64,000 nucleotides of DNA from Desulfocarbo sp964620595 (GCA_964620595.1 CAZUHP010000002.1:107778-171777), one strand, 5' to 3'. Shown: positions 50,873 to 59,010, counted from the first letter of the stretch. Made by a program: numbers and translations. The notes: generated by a model not told the origin, from the sequence alone.

Positions 50873-51712
50873 TCATCTGCCAAGGGAGTCATAGAGCGCC
50901 TGCACCTCCGGGGTGTAGGCCTGGCCTTGGGCATAGACCACCAGGGGCGGTTCCACCGTGAGCTGGGGGCGGCCCTGCTTCACGGCTTCGATCAGGGACA
51001 GGCTGGCGGGTTTGTGGGCCCGGCCGTGAACCAGGCGCAGGCGCTTGGGGGTCAGGCCGGCCGCCTCCAGGCCGGCCAGGGCCTCCACCAGCCGGGCGGG
51101 TGGCCAGCACAGGGCCAGCCGCCCGCCGCGCTCCAAAAGCTCGGCCGCGCGGCGCCACAGGGTCTCAGCGCTGAGGGCCAACTCCTGCCTGGCCCGGGCC
51201 CGGGAGGCCCGGGGCGAGACCCGGCCGTGGCCGGCCTTGGTGAAAGGCGGGTTGCTGATGACCAGGGCAAAGGAGCCGGCCGCCAGATCGGGGTGGGGGA
51301 GGGCCAGGTCCTGGCAGAGCACCCGTCCCTCCAAGCCGGCCCGGGCCAGGTTGTGGCCGCAGCATCGAGCGGCCAGCTCGTCTATCTCCACGCAACAGAA
51401 CGGCCCGGCCAGGCCGCGGGCATGGAGCAGCACCGCCAGCACCCCGCAGCCCGCGCCCAGGTCGGCCACCGGGCCGCTGACCCGCGGGGCAAAGCCGGCC
51501 AGGAGCACGCTGTCGATGGAGAAACGGTAGCCTTCCTTGGGTTGGAGGAGGTGGTGGCGGCCCAGGGCGTCGTCCGTGGTCAGGGCCGGGTCCGGGAGGG
51601 GGGGGACACCCTGGGGGCTGGTTTGGCCGCCCGCGCCGCCTCTCTTGGCGTCCCCCGCGCCCCCCACGCCCCCCACGCCCCCCTTGATCCCCATGCCCCC
51701 CTTGCCGGCCAT
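50873..51712 (-). CDS. tRNA1(Val) adenine N6-methyltransferase-like (TrmN6/YfiC family)
   Basis: 279-residue SAM-dependent methyltransferase. After a low-complexity Gly-rich N-terminus (MGIKGGVGGVGGAGDAKRGG, encoded by C-rich repeats) comes HHLLQPKEGYRFSIDSVLLA, then SAM motif I VADLGAGCGVLAVLL, motif IV VISNPPFTKAGHGRVSP, and a C-terminal strand. NPPF followed by a Gly-rich loop and RASRARARQE is typical of YfiC-like enzymes that methylate A37 of tRNA-Val. It begins ten bases after the stop of the DUF1015 gene and is probably co-transcribed. The Gly-rich start may not all be translated. Confidence 0.82.
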   Translation of the reverse strand: MAGKGGMGIKGGVGGVGGAGDAKRGGAGGQTSPQGVPPLPDPALTTDDALGRHHLLQPKEGYRFSIDSVLLAGFAPRVSGPVADLGAGCGVLAVLLHARGLAGPFCCVEIDELAARCCGHNLARAGLEGRVLCQDLALPHPDLAAGSFALVISNPPFTKAGHGRVSPRASRARARQELALSAETLWRRAAELLERGGRLALCWPPARLVEALAGLEAAGLTPKRLRLVHGRAHKPASLSLIEAVKQGRPQLTVEPPLVVYAQGQAYTPEVQALYDSLGR

Positions 51713-51722
51713 GGGGGCGTCC

Positions 51723-53078
51723 TCAGCAGTGGAGCAGCGGCATGAGCCGGCTCGGGTCCACCAGGTTGATGGTGAGCCCGGTGAGGACCTTGGGGTAGAA
51801 GTAGGTGGACTTGCGCGGCATGATGAGCCCGGCCTTGGCCACGGACTGCACCTGCTCGATGCGGGTGGGGTTCAGGAGGAAGCCCACCTTGGACTTGCCG
51901 GTGCGCACCTCGTCTATGACCTGGTTGGCGTCGGACACGTACTTGATGGTGTGCACCTGGTCGCGCCAGTTGTTGTCCAGGCCCAGGATGTGGTCCAGCA
52001 CCACGTTGGTCAGCACCTCCACGTCCAGGTCGCGCAAGGGGCCTTCCAACTGCTGCCAGTTGGAGTCGCCGGGGTCGTTCTTCAGGGTGAAGACGTAGAA
52101 GGAGCTGGCCTCGGTGGAGGCCAGGCCGAAGCTGCGTCCTTTTTGGCCGGCTTCGTGGAGGGCCTGCTGGAAGCGCTGCTTGGCGTGGTCCATGTCGCCC
52201 TCGATGGGTATCTCCTGGTAGTCGAAATGCTTCTTGGCATGCACCAGGAAGTCGCGCGCCTCGAACAGGTCCAGCTTGGGCAGCACCCGGTGGCAGGGGA
52301 AGATGGTGAGCCCGGGGTCGCTCATGGAACACAGGTATACCATCACGTACTCGAAGGGAGCGTCCGGGCCGGCCTCGGGGTGCTTTTCGCGCATGTAGTT
52401 GCGGTAGTTGATGGCGGTTTCATAGCGGTGGTGACCATCGGCAATGAAGATCACCTTGTCGGCCATGAGTTCCACCACCTGCTGCCGGGCCGCGGGGTCG
52501 TCCACCACGTACAGGCGCTGGCGCAGGCCCATGGGGTCCACGAAGTCGTTGAGAGGATGGGGGTTCATGGCCCCTTGCAGCACCTTTTGCACCTGGTTGG
52601 TCTCGTCCGGGTACAGGGCGAAGATGGGCGATATGTTGGCGCCGGTGGCCACGGTGAGCTTGAAGCGGTCCTCCTTGTGGCCGGTGAAGGTCTTTTCGTG
52701 GGGCAGCACCACCCCTTCGGAGAAGTCCGACACCTTCAGCAGGGTGAAAAAGCCGTGGCGGGTGCGGGTGTTGCCGTCCAGGTCCTGGTACTCGGTTTCG
52801 CTGTAATAAAAGGACGAGCGGGGGTCGCAGCGCAGCACGCCCTGTTGCAGCCAGTTCTCCAGGTGGGCGGCGGCCCGGGTGTAGCGGTTGTCCGTGGCGG
52901 TATCCGTGTCACGGGACTTGTTCAGCTCGATACGGATTATATTGTGCGGGTCGGTCTGGTAGAGACGTTCCTGGTCCTCGGGCGGGATGACGTCGTAAGG
53001 GGGCGAAACCACCTTGCGCATCTCGGATATCTTGCCCGGGTTGTAGCGCACGGCCTTGAAAGGCGCGACGACGGCCAT
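51723..53078 (-). CDS. DUF1015-family protein
   Basis: 451-residue member of the DUF1015 family. VVAPFKAVRYNPGKISEMRK then VVSPPYDVIPPEDQE is the family opening, and KVIFIADGHHRYETAINYRN holds the conserved His pair. Members have been linked to kinase-like or serine metabolism roles, but no activity is settled for this clade. I start at the second Met (53078), because GGAGG lies five bases before it and inside the longer version starting at 53090. Followed on the same strand by the TrmN6-like gene. Confidence 0.85.
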   Translation of the reverse strand: MAVVAPFKAVRYNPGKISEMRKVVSPPYDVIPPEDQERLYQTDPHNIIRIELNKSRDTDTATDNRYTRAAAHLENWLQQGVLRCDPRSSFYYSETEYQDLDGNTRTRHGFFTLLKVSDFSEGVVLPHEKTFTGHKEDRFKLTVATGANISPIFALYPDETNQVQKVLQGAMNPHPLNDFVDPMGLRQRLYVVDDPAARQQVVELMADKVIFIADGHHRYETAINYRNYMREKHPEAGPDAPFEYVMVYLCSMSDPGLTIFPCHRVLPKLDLFEARDFLVHAKKHFDYQEIPIEGDMDHAKQRFQQALHEAGQKGRSFGLASTEASSFYVFTLKNDPGDSNWQQLEGPLRDLDVEVLTNVVLDHILGLDNNWRDQVHTIKYVSDANQVIDEVRTGKSKVGFLLNPTRIEQVQSVAKAGLIMPRKSTYFYPKVLTGLTINLVDPSRLMPLLHC

Positions 53079-53286
53079 GGAATCCTCCATGAATCAAGGG
53101 CGAACAACGGGCGGCCTGTCATGTAGGGCTTCTACCTACCGTAAAGCCGGCCAAGTTGCAAGCCCGGCTCCCTTTTCGTGACCTTGACTGCCCTTGGGCA
53201 GCCCTTCATCATTTAATTAGAAGTGCTTGTCGCCCCGGACCAGATAGGCCGGGGCGCAGGAGGGATGCCAGCCAAAGGAGCGGAAA

Positions 53287-53463
53287 GTGAGCACACCGCG
53301 TCACTGCCCTGGGTTCGAGGCCAACAAGGACCTCAAGGCCTTTATCTGCAAGTGCCCCAACTGCGGCGCAGAGAAGGAGATTTTCTCCGACGAGTTCGAC
53401 CGGGAGCACTACTGCCCGGCCTGCAAGGAGAAGATCGATTTCTCCAAGTGCAGCCTGGAGTAG
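53287..53463 (+). CDS. Small zinc-ribbon protein (58 aa)
   Basis: 58-residue protein starting at GTG, six bases after AAAGGAG. It has two knuckles, FICKCPNCGAEKEIF and YCPACKEKIDFSKC, spaced 15 residues apart, giving four or more Cys for one zinc. The sequence is compact and soluble without DNA-binding helices. It lies between the divergent DUF1015 gene and the convergent ferredoxin:thioredoxin reductase gene. Function unknown; small zinc ribbons often bind protein or RNA partners. Confidence 0.72.
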   Translation: MSTPRHCPGFEANKDLKAFICKCPNCGAEKEIFSDEFDREHYCPACKEKIDFSKCSLE

Positions 53464-53539
53464 ACAAGCTTCCCGGGGAGTCCGCTTGGCTCGTGCCGGC
53501 AGGCGTTTGGGACGCGGATTCAGGGGCCCTGGCTCCTTG

Positions 53540-53612
53540 AGGGGGGGCGTTCGGAGGGGCGAGAGGGGCATCCAGGGGGGCGTCCAGGGGGGGCCGTCCA
53601 GGGGGCGGGCGG
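53540..53612. repeat. G-run-rich intergenic repeat
   Basis: At least six runs of four to seven G, with copies of CCAGGGGGGCGTCC-like units, in the space between two convergent genes. Similar in character to the C-rich stretch at 45784 and the GGGGGCGT repeat at 40518. No gene supported in 53464-53640. Confidence 0.75.
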
Positions 53613-53640
53613 CGGGCGTCCTGCGGGCGGGGGATCGGCC

Positions 53641-53973
53641 TCAGCCGAACATCTTTTCCGGCGGCCGGCGCTCGGGCACGTACTCATGGGGTATGTCGCC
53701 CTGGTTCCACTGCTGGCTCACGTACAGGTTGCAATAGCAGGATCCGTATTCCGCCACGTCGGCCTCGCGGTAGGCACAGGGGCAGATGATGTCCTGGTCT
53801 TTTTGGCGGTCCCCGGCGGCCAGGCGGCAGGGGCAGCACATGTAGCCGTAGCGCTCCTTGTTGAGAAGCAGCGCCTCCATGAGTTCCATGACCCGCTCTT
53901 GGTCCTGGTTGAAGTAGTATCCCTTGGGCTCCTGGGTCTTTTTCAGCATTTCATAGAGCTGTTGGGGGGTCAT
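53641..53973 (-). CDS. Ferredoxin:thioredoxin reductase catalytic chain-like protein
   Basis: 110-residue protein with the FTR catalytic-subunit cysteine pattern: CCPCRLA, then ICPCAYR, then SCYCNLY, the CPC-CPC-CxC set that holds a 4Fe-4S cluster and the redox disulphide. It would pass electrons from ferredoxin to a disulphide partner. The ATG overlaps the glutaredoxin stop by four bases, so the two are coupled. No FTR variable chain is seen, as in the catalytic-only forms of anaerobes. Confidence 0.88.
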   Translation of the reverse strand: MTPQQLYEMLKKTQEPKGYYFNQDQERVMELMEALLLNKERYGYMCCPCRLAAGDRQKDQDIICPCAYREADVAEYGSCYCNLYVSQQWNQGDIPHEYVPERRPPEKMFG

Positions 53974-54224
53974 AGGCCCAGCGTCTCCTTGATCTCGTTC
54001 TCGCGGAAACCCACGATCACCTTCTCGCCCACCACCAGGGTGGGGAAGGTGCAGGCAGGGTTGTACTTCTTGACCTGGTCGATGGCCGCCTCGCGCTCGG
54101 GGCCCTGGGTGAGGTCCACCTCCAGGCATTCGTACTGGATGCCGTTTTCGTCCAGGAGCCGCTTGGTGCTCTTGCAGTGGCTGCAGGTGGAGAGGGCGTA
54201 CAGCAGGACGCGGGGTTGGGTCAT
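53970..54224 (-). CDS. Glutaredoxin-like protein
   Basis: 84-residue thioredoxin-fold protein with the active site STCSHCKSTKRLL, a cis-Pro in CTFPTLVVGEKVIVG and the usual C-terminal helix. I start at 54224, seven bases after AAGGAG, rather than at 54299. Translational coupling with the FTR catalytic chain just downstream suggests that it is reduced by ferredoxin through FTR rather than by glutathione. Confidence 0.87.
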   Translation of the reverse strand: MTQPRVLLYALSTCSHCKSTKRLLDENGIQYECLEVDLTQGPEREAAIDQVKKYNPACTFPTLVVGEKVIVGFRENEIKETLGL

Positions 54225-54353
54225 GGTCGTCTCCTTGCGGTCAAGGGTGTTCTCTTTGCCGGGCAGACATCCCCGGCCCCTTCCATAAAAGCATACCACC
54301 CCGGCGGGAGAGCGGGGAGTGGGGTGGGAGGGGCAAAAGCCCTGGGGCGGGGC

Positions 54354-54869
54354 CTAGACTATCTCCGCGCCAAAGACCGTTTCCATGCGCTTGAAGGCGC
54401 AGGCCTCCATCTCCTGGTCAAAGTCCGCCACGCAGTCCTTGGGAACCCGGGCCGGGATGTCGCGGTAGCAGAGGCCGCCGACCGCCTCCATCACGCAGAT
54501 ATGGGTCACCACCCCCACCACGGTCACCTTGTCCGGGGCGATGCGGGAGATGATGTCGCCCAGCTCGGTTTCGAAAAAGGCGTTGAGGCGCTTCTTCTTG
54601 ACCACCGGCTCCCCGGGCAGGGGCGCCAGCTCGGAGATGATCTCCGCGCCAGGGGTCCCTTCCACTGCGTGGGGAGGGTAGCGCTTGAACTCCACGTCGT
54701 CCGGGGCGTGGGCGTCGCACACGTGGATCACTGCCTGGCCGGCCTGGCGGGCGGCTTCCAGCTCGCGCTGGATGTTGGGGATGATCTCTTGGGCTCCGGG
54801 GACCGAGAGCGCACCCTCGGGCCGCACGAAGTCGTTCAACATGTCTACGATCAATAGCGCCTGGGGCAT
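54354..54869 (-). CDS. Isochorismatase-family cysteine hydrolase, nicotinamidase-like
   Basis: 171-residue hydrolase with the Asp-Lys-Cys triad: LLIVDMLNDFVRPEGAL (Asp), VVKKKRLNAFFETEL (Lys), and VVGVVTHICVMEAVGGL (Cys). The shape, with VCDAHAPDDVEFKRYPPHAV for metal ligands, resembles nicotinamidases that feed NAD salvage. Substrate not proven. Located alone after the glutaredoxin gene on the minus strand. Confidence 0.83.
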   Translation of the reverse strand: MPQALLIVDMLNDFVRPEGALSVPGAQEIIPNIQRELEAARQAGQAVIHVCDAHAPDDVEFKRYPPHAVEGTPGAEIISELAPLPGEPVVKKKRLNAFFETELGDIISRIAPDKVTVVGVVTHICVMEAVGGLCYRDIPARVPKDCVADFDQEMEACAFKRMETVFGAEIV

Positions 54870-54954
54870 GACGTTTTTCCTCCTTTTCCACGGGTGTCAT
54901 TGTATCCTGGATATAGTTGGTTCACAAGCGTGCAGCTTGCGGACGGGCGGGAGG

Positions 54955-54969
54955 ATATGCTAAGCATAT
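54955..54969. repeat. Short inverted repeat upstream of the MEMO gene
   Basis: ATATGC-TAA-GCATAT, a 15-base inverted repeat 45 bases before the ATG at 55014, between two divergent genes. Could be an operator; no other support. Confidence 0.35.
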
Positions 54970-55013
54970 GAGAAAGCCCTGCCCTGATTGTCCTATGAAG
55001 GCAGGAGGTTAGC

Positions 55014-55817
55014 ATGTTGCGTCATCCAGCGGTGGCCGACCAGTTCTACCCTGGCGATCCTTCGGCGTTGCGGTACATGCTGGAAGGCTATCTCAAGGAC
55101 CGGCCCCAGCCCCAGCCGGCCCTGGCGGCGGTGAGCCCTCATGCCGGCTATGTCTACTCCGGCGCGGTGGCTGGACAGGTGTTGGGCAGGGTGGAGATAC
55201 CCCGGCGGGTGGTGGTCCTGGGCCCCAACCACCGGGGCATGGGCGCTGATGCGGCGGTGATGAGCGAGGGCCAATGGCTCACCCCCCTGGGCAGGGTGGC
55301 GCTTGACGCGGAACTGGCGGGCAACCTGAAACAGGCCTGTGGGCTGGTGCAGGAAGACTCCCTGGCGCATCAATTCGAGCATTCACTTGAAGTACAGGTG
55401 CCGTTCTTGCAGATGCTGCGGGAAGACTTCTTGCTCACGCCGTTGTGCCTGGGGCACCTGGGCTTCAACGATTGCCAGGAGCTGGGCCAAGGTCTGGCCG
55501 CGGCCATCAAGGCGGCAGGTGAGCCGGTGCTCATGGTGGCCAGCACCGACATGACCCACTATGAGTCGGCCGAAGCTGCCAAGAGCAAGGATACCAAGGC
55601 CATAGACCGCATTCTCGCCCTGGACCCCCAGGGGCTCTACGACACGGTGGTGGGGATGGGCATCACCATGTGCGGGGTGCTGCCCACCACGGTGGCCTTG
55701 GTTGCGGCCAAGGAGCTGGGCGCCAGCCAAGCCGAGCTGGTGGTCTATACCAACAGCGGCGAGGTGAGCGGAGATTACCGCCAGGTGGTGGGCTACGCCG
55801 GCTTGATAATAAAGTAG
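55014..55817 (+). CDS. MEMO1-family protein (AmmeMemoRadiSam system protein B)
   Basis: 267-residue MEMO protein. LRHPAVADQFYPGDPSALR at the start, VSPHAGYVYSGAVAGQVL, VVLGPNHRGMG, FEHSLEVQVPFLQML and VASTDMTHYESA are the metal-site-like motifs shared with extradiol dioxygenases. In bacteria this protein usually sits with an AMMECR1 protein and a radical-SAM enzyme, none of which is adjacent here. AGGAGG lies before the ATG. Biochemical role unsettled. Confidence 0.88.
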   Translation: MLRHPAVADQFYPGDPSALRYMLEGYLKDRPQPQPALAAVSPHAGYVYSGAVAGQVLGRVEIPRRVVVLGPNHRGMGADAAVMSEGQWLTPLGRVALDAELAGNLKQACGLVQEDSLAHQFEHSLEVQVPFLQMLREDFLLTPLCLGHLGFNDCQELGQGLAAAIKAAGEPVLMVASTDMTHYESAEAAKSKDTKAIDRILALDPQGLYDTVVGMGITMCGVLPTTVALVAAKELGASQAELVVYTNSGEVSGDYRQVVGYAGLIIK

Positions 55818-55980
55818 AATCCGTAGGTTGTGCTGCTCGATCAATAGTGGGTCAACGCCGGGCAGGCGTTGGCCTGGCTTTTGGGGGCGGTTGGCGGTAA
55901 ACTAGCCGCCACATGACCTAGGTCCGGGCCGGCCTGCCAGGCCCGGGTATATTTGAGCAAAAGCTATAAGAAGTGGAACT

Positions 55981-57414
55981 ATGAACGACGACAACACCCC
56001 CAAGGTCCGCACCCGCTTTCCTCCCTCGCCCACCGGCGCCCTGCACCTGGGCGGGGCCAGAACCGCCTTGTTCAATTGGCTTTTTGCGCGCCACCACGGC
56101 GGGGTATTTGTGCTGCGCCTGGAAGACACCGACCGCGAGCGCTCCAAGCCCGAGCACGTGGAGTCCATCCTGGAGGCCATGGAGTGGCTGGGCCTGGACT
56201 ATGACGAAGGCCCCTACTATCAGACCCAGCGCTTTGACCGCTACCGCCAGGCCATCGAGGATCTGCTCGCCAAGGGCCGGGCCTATTGGTGCCATTGCTC
56301 CCCCGAAGAGTTGAAGCAAAAGCGTGAACGAGCCATGGCTGCTGGCGGCAAGCCCATGTATGATGGCGCCTGCCGTGACAAGGGGCTGGGGCCGGCTCCC
56401 GGCGCGGTGGTGCGCTTCAAGGGCCCCCGCACGGGCAGCACCGGGTGGAACGACCTGGTCAAGGGTCCGATATCATGGGACAACAGCGAGCTGGACGACT
56501 TGGTGCTGCTCCGGAGCGACGGCTCGCCCACCTATCACCTGGCCGTGGTGGTGGATGACATTGACATGGGCATGACCCACATCATCCGCGGCGACGACCA
56601 CGTGGCCAACACTCCGCGCCAGATCCTGCTCTACCAGGCGCTGGAGGCCGAGCTGCCCAAGTATGCCCACATACCCATGATCCTGGGGCCGGACAAGGCA
56701 AAGCTCTCCAAGCGCCACGGCGCCACCAGCGTGGTGGCCTACCGGGATATGGGCTACTTGCCCGAGGCCATGCTCAACATCCTGGCCCGCTTGGGCTGGT
56801 CCCACGGCGATCAGGAAATGTTCACGGTTGACGAGCTGATACGCTATTTCAGCCTGGAGGCGGTGGGCAAGAGCGCCGCGGTATTCGACCAGGACAAGCT
56901 GCTCAAGATGAACGCGCGCTACATCCAGGCCGCTGACCCTAAGCGTTTACTCGAACTGGTCAAGCCCTTCCTGGCCCAGCGCGGCGTGGAGGTGGGCCAG
57001 CCCCAGGAGGCGGTGCTGGCGAAGGCCATACCCGAGCTGACCCCCCGGGCACGCACCCTGGTGGAGCTGGCCGAGTGGGCCGAGCCCTACCTGGTGGAGC
57101 AGCCCAAGATGGACCCCAAGGCGGTCAGGAAGTTTCTCAAGCCGGAGAGTGAGCCCATCCTGCTCCGGGTGCGGGAATTGGTGGCCGAAATGGGCGTGGC
57201 CGACACCCAGGGCATGGAGCAGGCCTTCCGCGACTTGGCCGAGGAAAAGGGCGTGAAGCTGGGCGCCGTGGCCCAGCCGGTGCGGGTGGCCCTGGTGGGG
57301 CGCACTGCCAGTCCCGGCATTTTCGAGGTCATGGACATCCTGGGCAGGCAGCGGGTGTTGGACCGGCTGGACGCTGCCATCAAGTTGGCGAAAAATCCGC
57401 CGGAAAGTCCTTGA
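55981..57414 (+). CDS. gltX: Glutamyl-tRNA synthetase
   Basis: Charges tRNA with glutamate, 477 residues. The HIGH-type motif is PPSPTGALHLGGARTALF and the KMSKS-type motif KLSKRHGATSV; RLEDTDRERS is also typical. A zinc-type segment CHCSPEELK with YDGACRDKG is present. tRNA-Gln and tRNA-Glu genes start 40 bases after the stop, so in a cell without GlnRS this enzyme may charge both (non-discriminating GluRS), which cannot be settled from the sequence alone. Confidence 0.95.
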   Translation: MNDDNTPKVRTRFPPSPTGALHLGGARTALFNWLFARHHGGVFVLRLEDTDRERSKPEHVESILEAMEWLGLDYDEGPYYQTQRFDRYRQAIEDLLAKGRAYWCHCSPEELKQKRERAMAAGGKPMYDGACRDKGLGPAPGAVVRFKGPRTGSTGWNDLVKGPISWDNSELDDLVLLRSDGSPTYHLAVVVDDIDMGMTHIIRGDDHVANTPRQILLYQALEAELPKYAHIPMILGPDKAKLSKRHGATSVVAYRDMGYLPEAMLNILARLGWSHGDQEMFTVDELIRYFSLEAVGKSAAVFDQDKLLKMNARYIQAADPKRLLELVKPFLAQRGVEVGQPQEAVLAKAIPELTPRARTLVELAEWAEPYLVEQPKMDPKAVRKFLKPESEPILLRVRELVAEMGVADTQGMEQAFRDLAEEKGVKLGAVAQPVRVALVGRTASPGIFEVMDILGRQRVLDRLDAAIKLAKNPPESP

Positions 57415-57454
57415 CGCTAGGAGTATCTTCCGTTAAATACAGAAATTCGAACGC

Positions 57455-57528
57455 TGGCGGATCGTCTAACGGCAGGACAGCAGACTCTGGATCTGCCTAT
57501 CCAGGTTCGAATCCTGGTCCGCCAGCCA
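57455..57528 (+). tRNA. tRNA-Gln (CTG)
   Basis: Folds as a full cloverleaf: acceptor TGGCGGA/TCCGCCA, anticodon stem GCAGA/TCTGC with loop CTCTGGA (anticodon CTG), T arm CCAGG-TTCGAAT-CCTGG, discriminator G and encoded CCA. Confidence 0.93.
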
Positions 57529-57543
57529 AACGTTTAAATACGC

Positions 57544-57619
57544 GGTCCCATCGTCTAGTGGTCTAGGATATCGGCCTCTCACGCCGAAGACACGGGTTCG
57601 AGTCCCGTTGGGACTGCCA
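57544..57619 (+). tRNA. tRNA-Glu (CTC)
   Basis: Cloverleaf with acceptor GGTCCCA/TGGGACT (first pair G-U), anticodon stem TCGGC/GCCGA, loop CTCTCAC (anticodon CTC), T arm CGGG-TTCGAGT-CCCG, discriminator G and encoded CCA. Its 3' end is next to the integrase gene and is the probable attachment site of the island. Confidence 0.92.
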
Positions 57620-57630
57620 AGCAATATCAA

Positions 57631-57663
57631 GGGGCTAGGCGTTATCGCCTAGCCCCGTTTTTT
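57631..57663 (+). terminator. Terminator of the tRNA operon, shared with the integrase 3' end
   Basis: GGGGCTAGGCG (57631-57641) and CGCCTAGCCCC (57646-57656) make a perfect 11-bp stem around TTAT, followed by GTTTTTT. The last codons and stop of the convergent integrase lie inside the stem. Confidence 0.92.
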
Positions 57664-58762
57664 CGTTTTGAGACGATTTTTGAGACGATTTGCGCACCGA
57701 ATCCTGAGTCAAGAGCTCCATGGCCGGGCGCACGTCCGTGTAGTTGCCCTCCACGTAGATCTCGGTCGTGGTCTGCCGGCGGTGGCGCAGGACCTGCTGG
57801 ACCTTCTTGAGCCCCACCTTCTGCACGTCGTTGAGATACTTCGCCACGGTGTGGCGGATGTCGTGGTAGCCGAACGGCTCCACGCCCGCCTTCTCACACA
57901 ACCCACCCCTTAGCTCCCCGGTCCGCGGGTCTTTGCTCCCCACCAGGAGCCGATGAGCACGCTGCTCACCCTTCCAGTTGTTACCCCTTTTGTCCGGCTG
58001 GTAGTAGTCAGGGAAGAGGTAGGGGCTGGATGGGTCCCTCATGCGCCAGAGCTGCTTCAGCAGCCCCAGCAGGTCGTCGTTGATCCACAGGCGCTCATAG
58101 ACCATGGATCCGTCCCGGGTCTTGCGGGTGCCCAGCCGAATCCACCGTTCCTCCAGGTTCACGTCCTCGGCCCAGATGAGGCGCAGAATTTCACCCCTTC
58201 GGGCGCCCGTGTGCCAGTAGCATGCGATGAGGGCCTTCTCGGGCATGGGGGCCACCATGATCACCCGGAAGATGTCCTGGATGGGAATCAGGCGCCGGGC
58301 CTTCTTGGTGTGGGGAAGCGGCCGGACCGGACCGGTGGGGTCGTGCATGATGCCGTGGAAGTCTTGCAGCCAGCGGTAGAATGCCTTGATGTTCTTGCGG
58401 TCCTTGTTGGCGGCGTTGTTGGACCGCTCACGGGCCCGGGCGGCCAGCAGCTCCATGATCTGGGCCGGGGACACCTCCCGGGGGTTCACGTTGCCCACCT
58501 GGGTGATGAGACGCTCCAGCGCCCCCCGCTTCTCGTAGTAGGTGCGCCGGCCGAAGTTGAGCTGCACGTGGTCGAGGTAGCTCTCAGCTAGGTACAGTAA
58601 TTCGGAGGTGGCGGGTTGCTCTGCCCGGGCCTTTCTTCTTTGCTTTTCGGCCTCGCACCACGCCCGCGCCTCCGACTTGTACCGGAAGGTCGGGCCGTAG
58701 ATCCTTTGGCCGTTCACCTCCACCCTGGTCCGCCAGCCGTATTTGGTCTTCCAGATAGGCAT
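57635..58762 (-). CDS. Tyrosine recombinase / integrase
   Basis: 375-residue site-specific recombinase. An arm-binding and SAM-like core domain precede the catalytic domain with Arg188 (HTGARRGEILRL), Lys214, His300 and Arg303 (GYHDIRHTVA), His327 (VLRHRRQTTTE) and nucleophile Tyr336 (EIYVEGNY). It lies directly after tRNA-Glu with its 3' end toward the tRNA, the usual layout of an element integrated at a tRNA 3' end. Its last six codons form part of the tRNA terminator hairpin. The start overlaps the excisionase-like gene by 179 bases. Confidence 0.93.
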   Translation of the reverse strand: MPIWKTKYGWRTRVEVNGQRIYGPTFRYKSEARAWCEAEKQRRKARAEQPATSELLYLAESYLDHVQLNFGRRTYYEKRGALERLITQVGNVNPREVSPAQIMELLAARARERSNNAANKDRKNIKAFYRWLQDFHGIMHDPTGPVRPLPHTKKARRLIPIQDIFRVIMVAPMPEKALIACYWHTGARRGEILRLIWAEDVNLEERWIRLGTRKTRDGSMVYERLWINDDLLGLLKQLWRMRDPSSPYLFPDYYQPDKRGNNWKGEQRAHRLLVGSKDPRTGELRGGLCEKAGVEPFGYHDIRHTVAKYLNDVQKVGLKKVQQVLRHRRQTTTEIYVEGNYTDVRPAMELLTQDSVRKSSQKSSQNEKTGLGDNA

Positions 58763-58928
58763 TAAGGGCCTCCAGCGTGGTACGCCACGACCCGCCGATC
58801 CTGGCGCCCGGCAGCTTGCCGCGGCGCATGAGCCGCCGCACGGTCTCGGGGTGCAAGTGGAGTATCCCCGCCACGGCTTCGGGGGTCAGTACGGTAGGAA
58901 CTCTGGTGCCGGAAAAGACGCCGCCCAA
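58584..58928 (-). CDS. MerR/excisionase-type helix-turn-helix protein
   Basis: 114 residues. The N-terminal half is a winged HTH of the excisionase (Xis) family: LTPEAVAGILHLHPETVRRL then MRRGKLPGARIGGSWRTT then LEALNAYLE. The C-terminal half is basic and unrecognised, and it is read in another frame over the first 179 bases of the integrase gene, so part of it may not be functional. The start is a TTG; a good promoter lies upstream at 58982-59010. It probably controls excision of the island. Confidence 0.7.
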   Translation of the reverse strand: MGGVFSGTRVPTVLTPEAVAGILHLHPETVRRLMRRGKLPGARIGGSWRTTLEALNAYLEDQIRLADQGGGERPKDLRPDLPVQVGGAGVVRGRKAKKKGPGRATRHLRITVPS

Positions 58929-58981
58929 CCCGGATCACTCCTGGGGTTGGGCTCGGGACGTCGAATGCGGGTGGCACTTTC

Positions 58982-59010
58982 AATCTAGCTCGGCTACGAG
59001 GACGTGTCAA
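58982..59010 (-). promoter_or_regulatory. Promoter of the xis-int pair (minus strand)
   Basis: On the minus strand, TTGACA (complement of 59005-59010) and TAGATT (complement of 58982-58987) with 17-base spacing, 54 bases upstream of the excisionase start. Confidence 0.75.
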
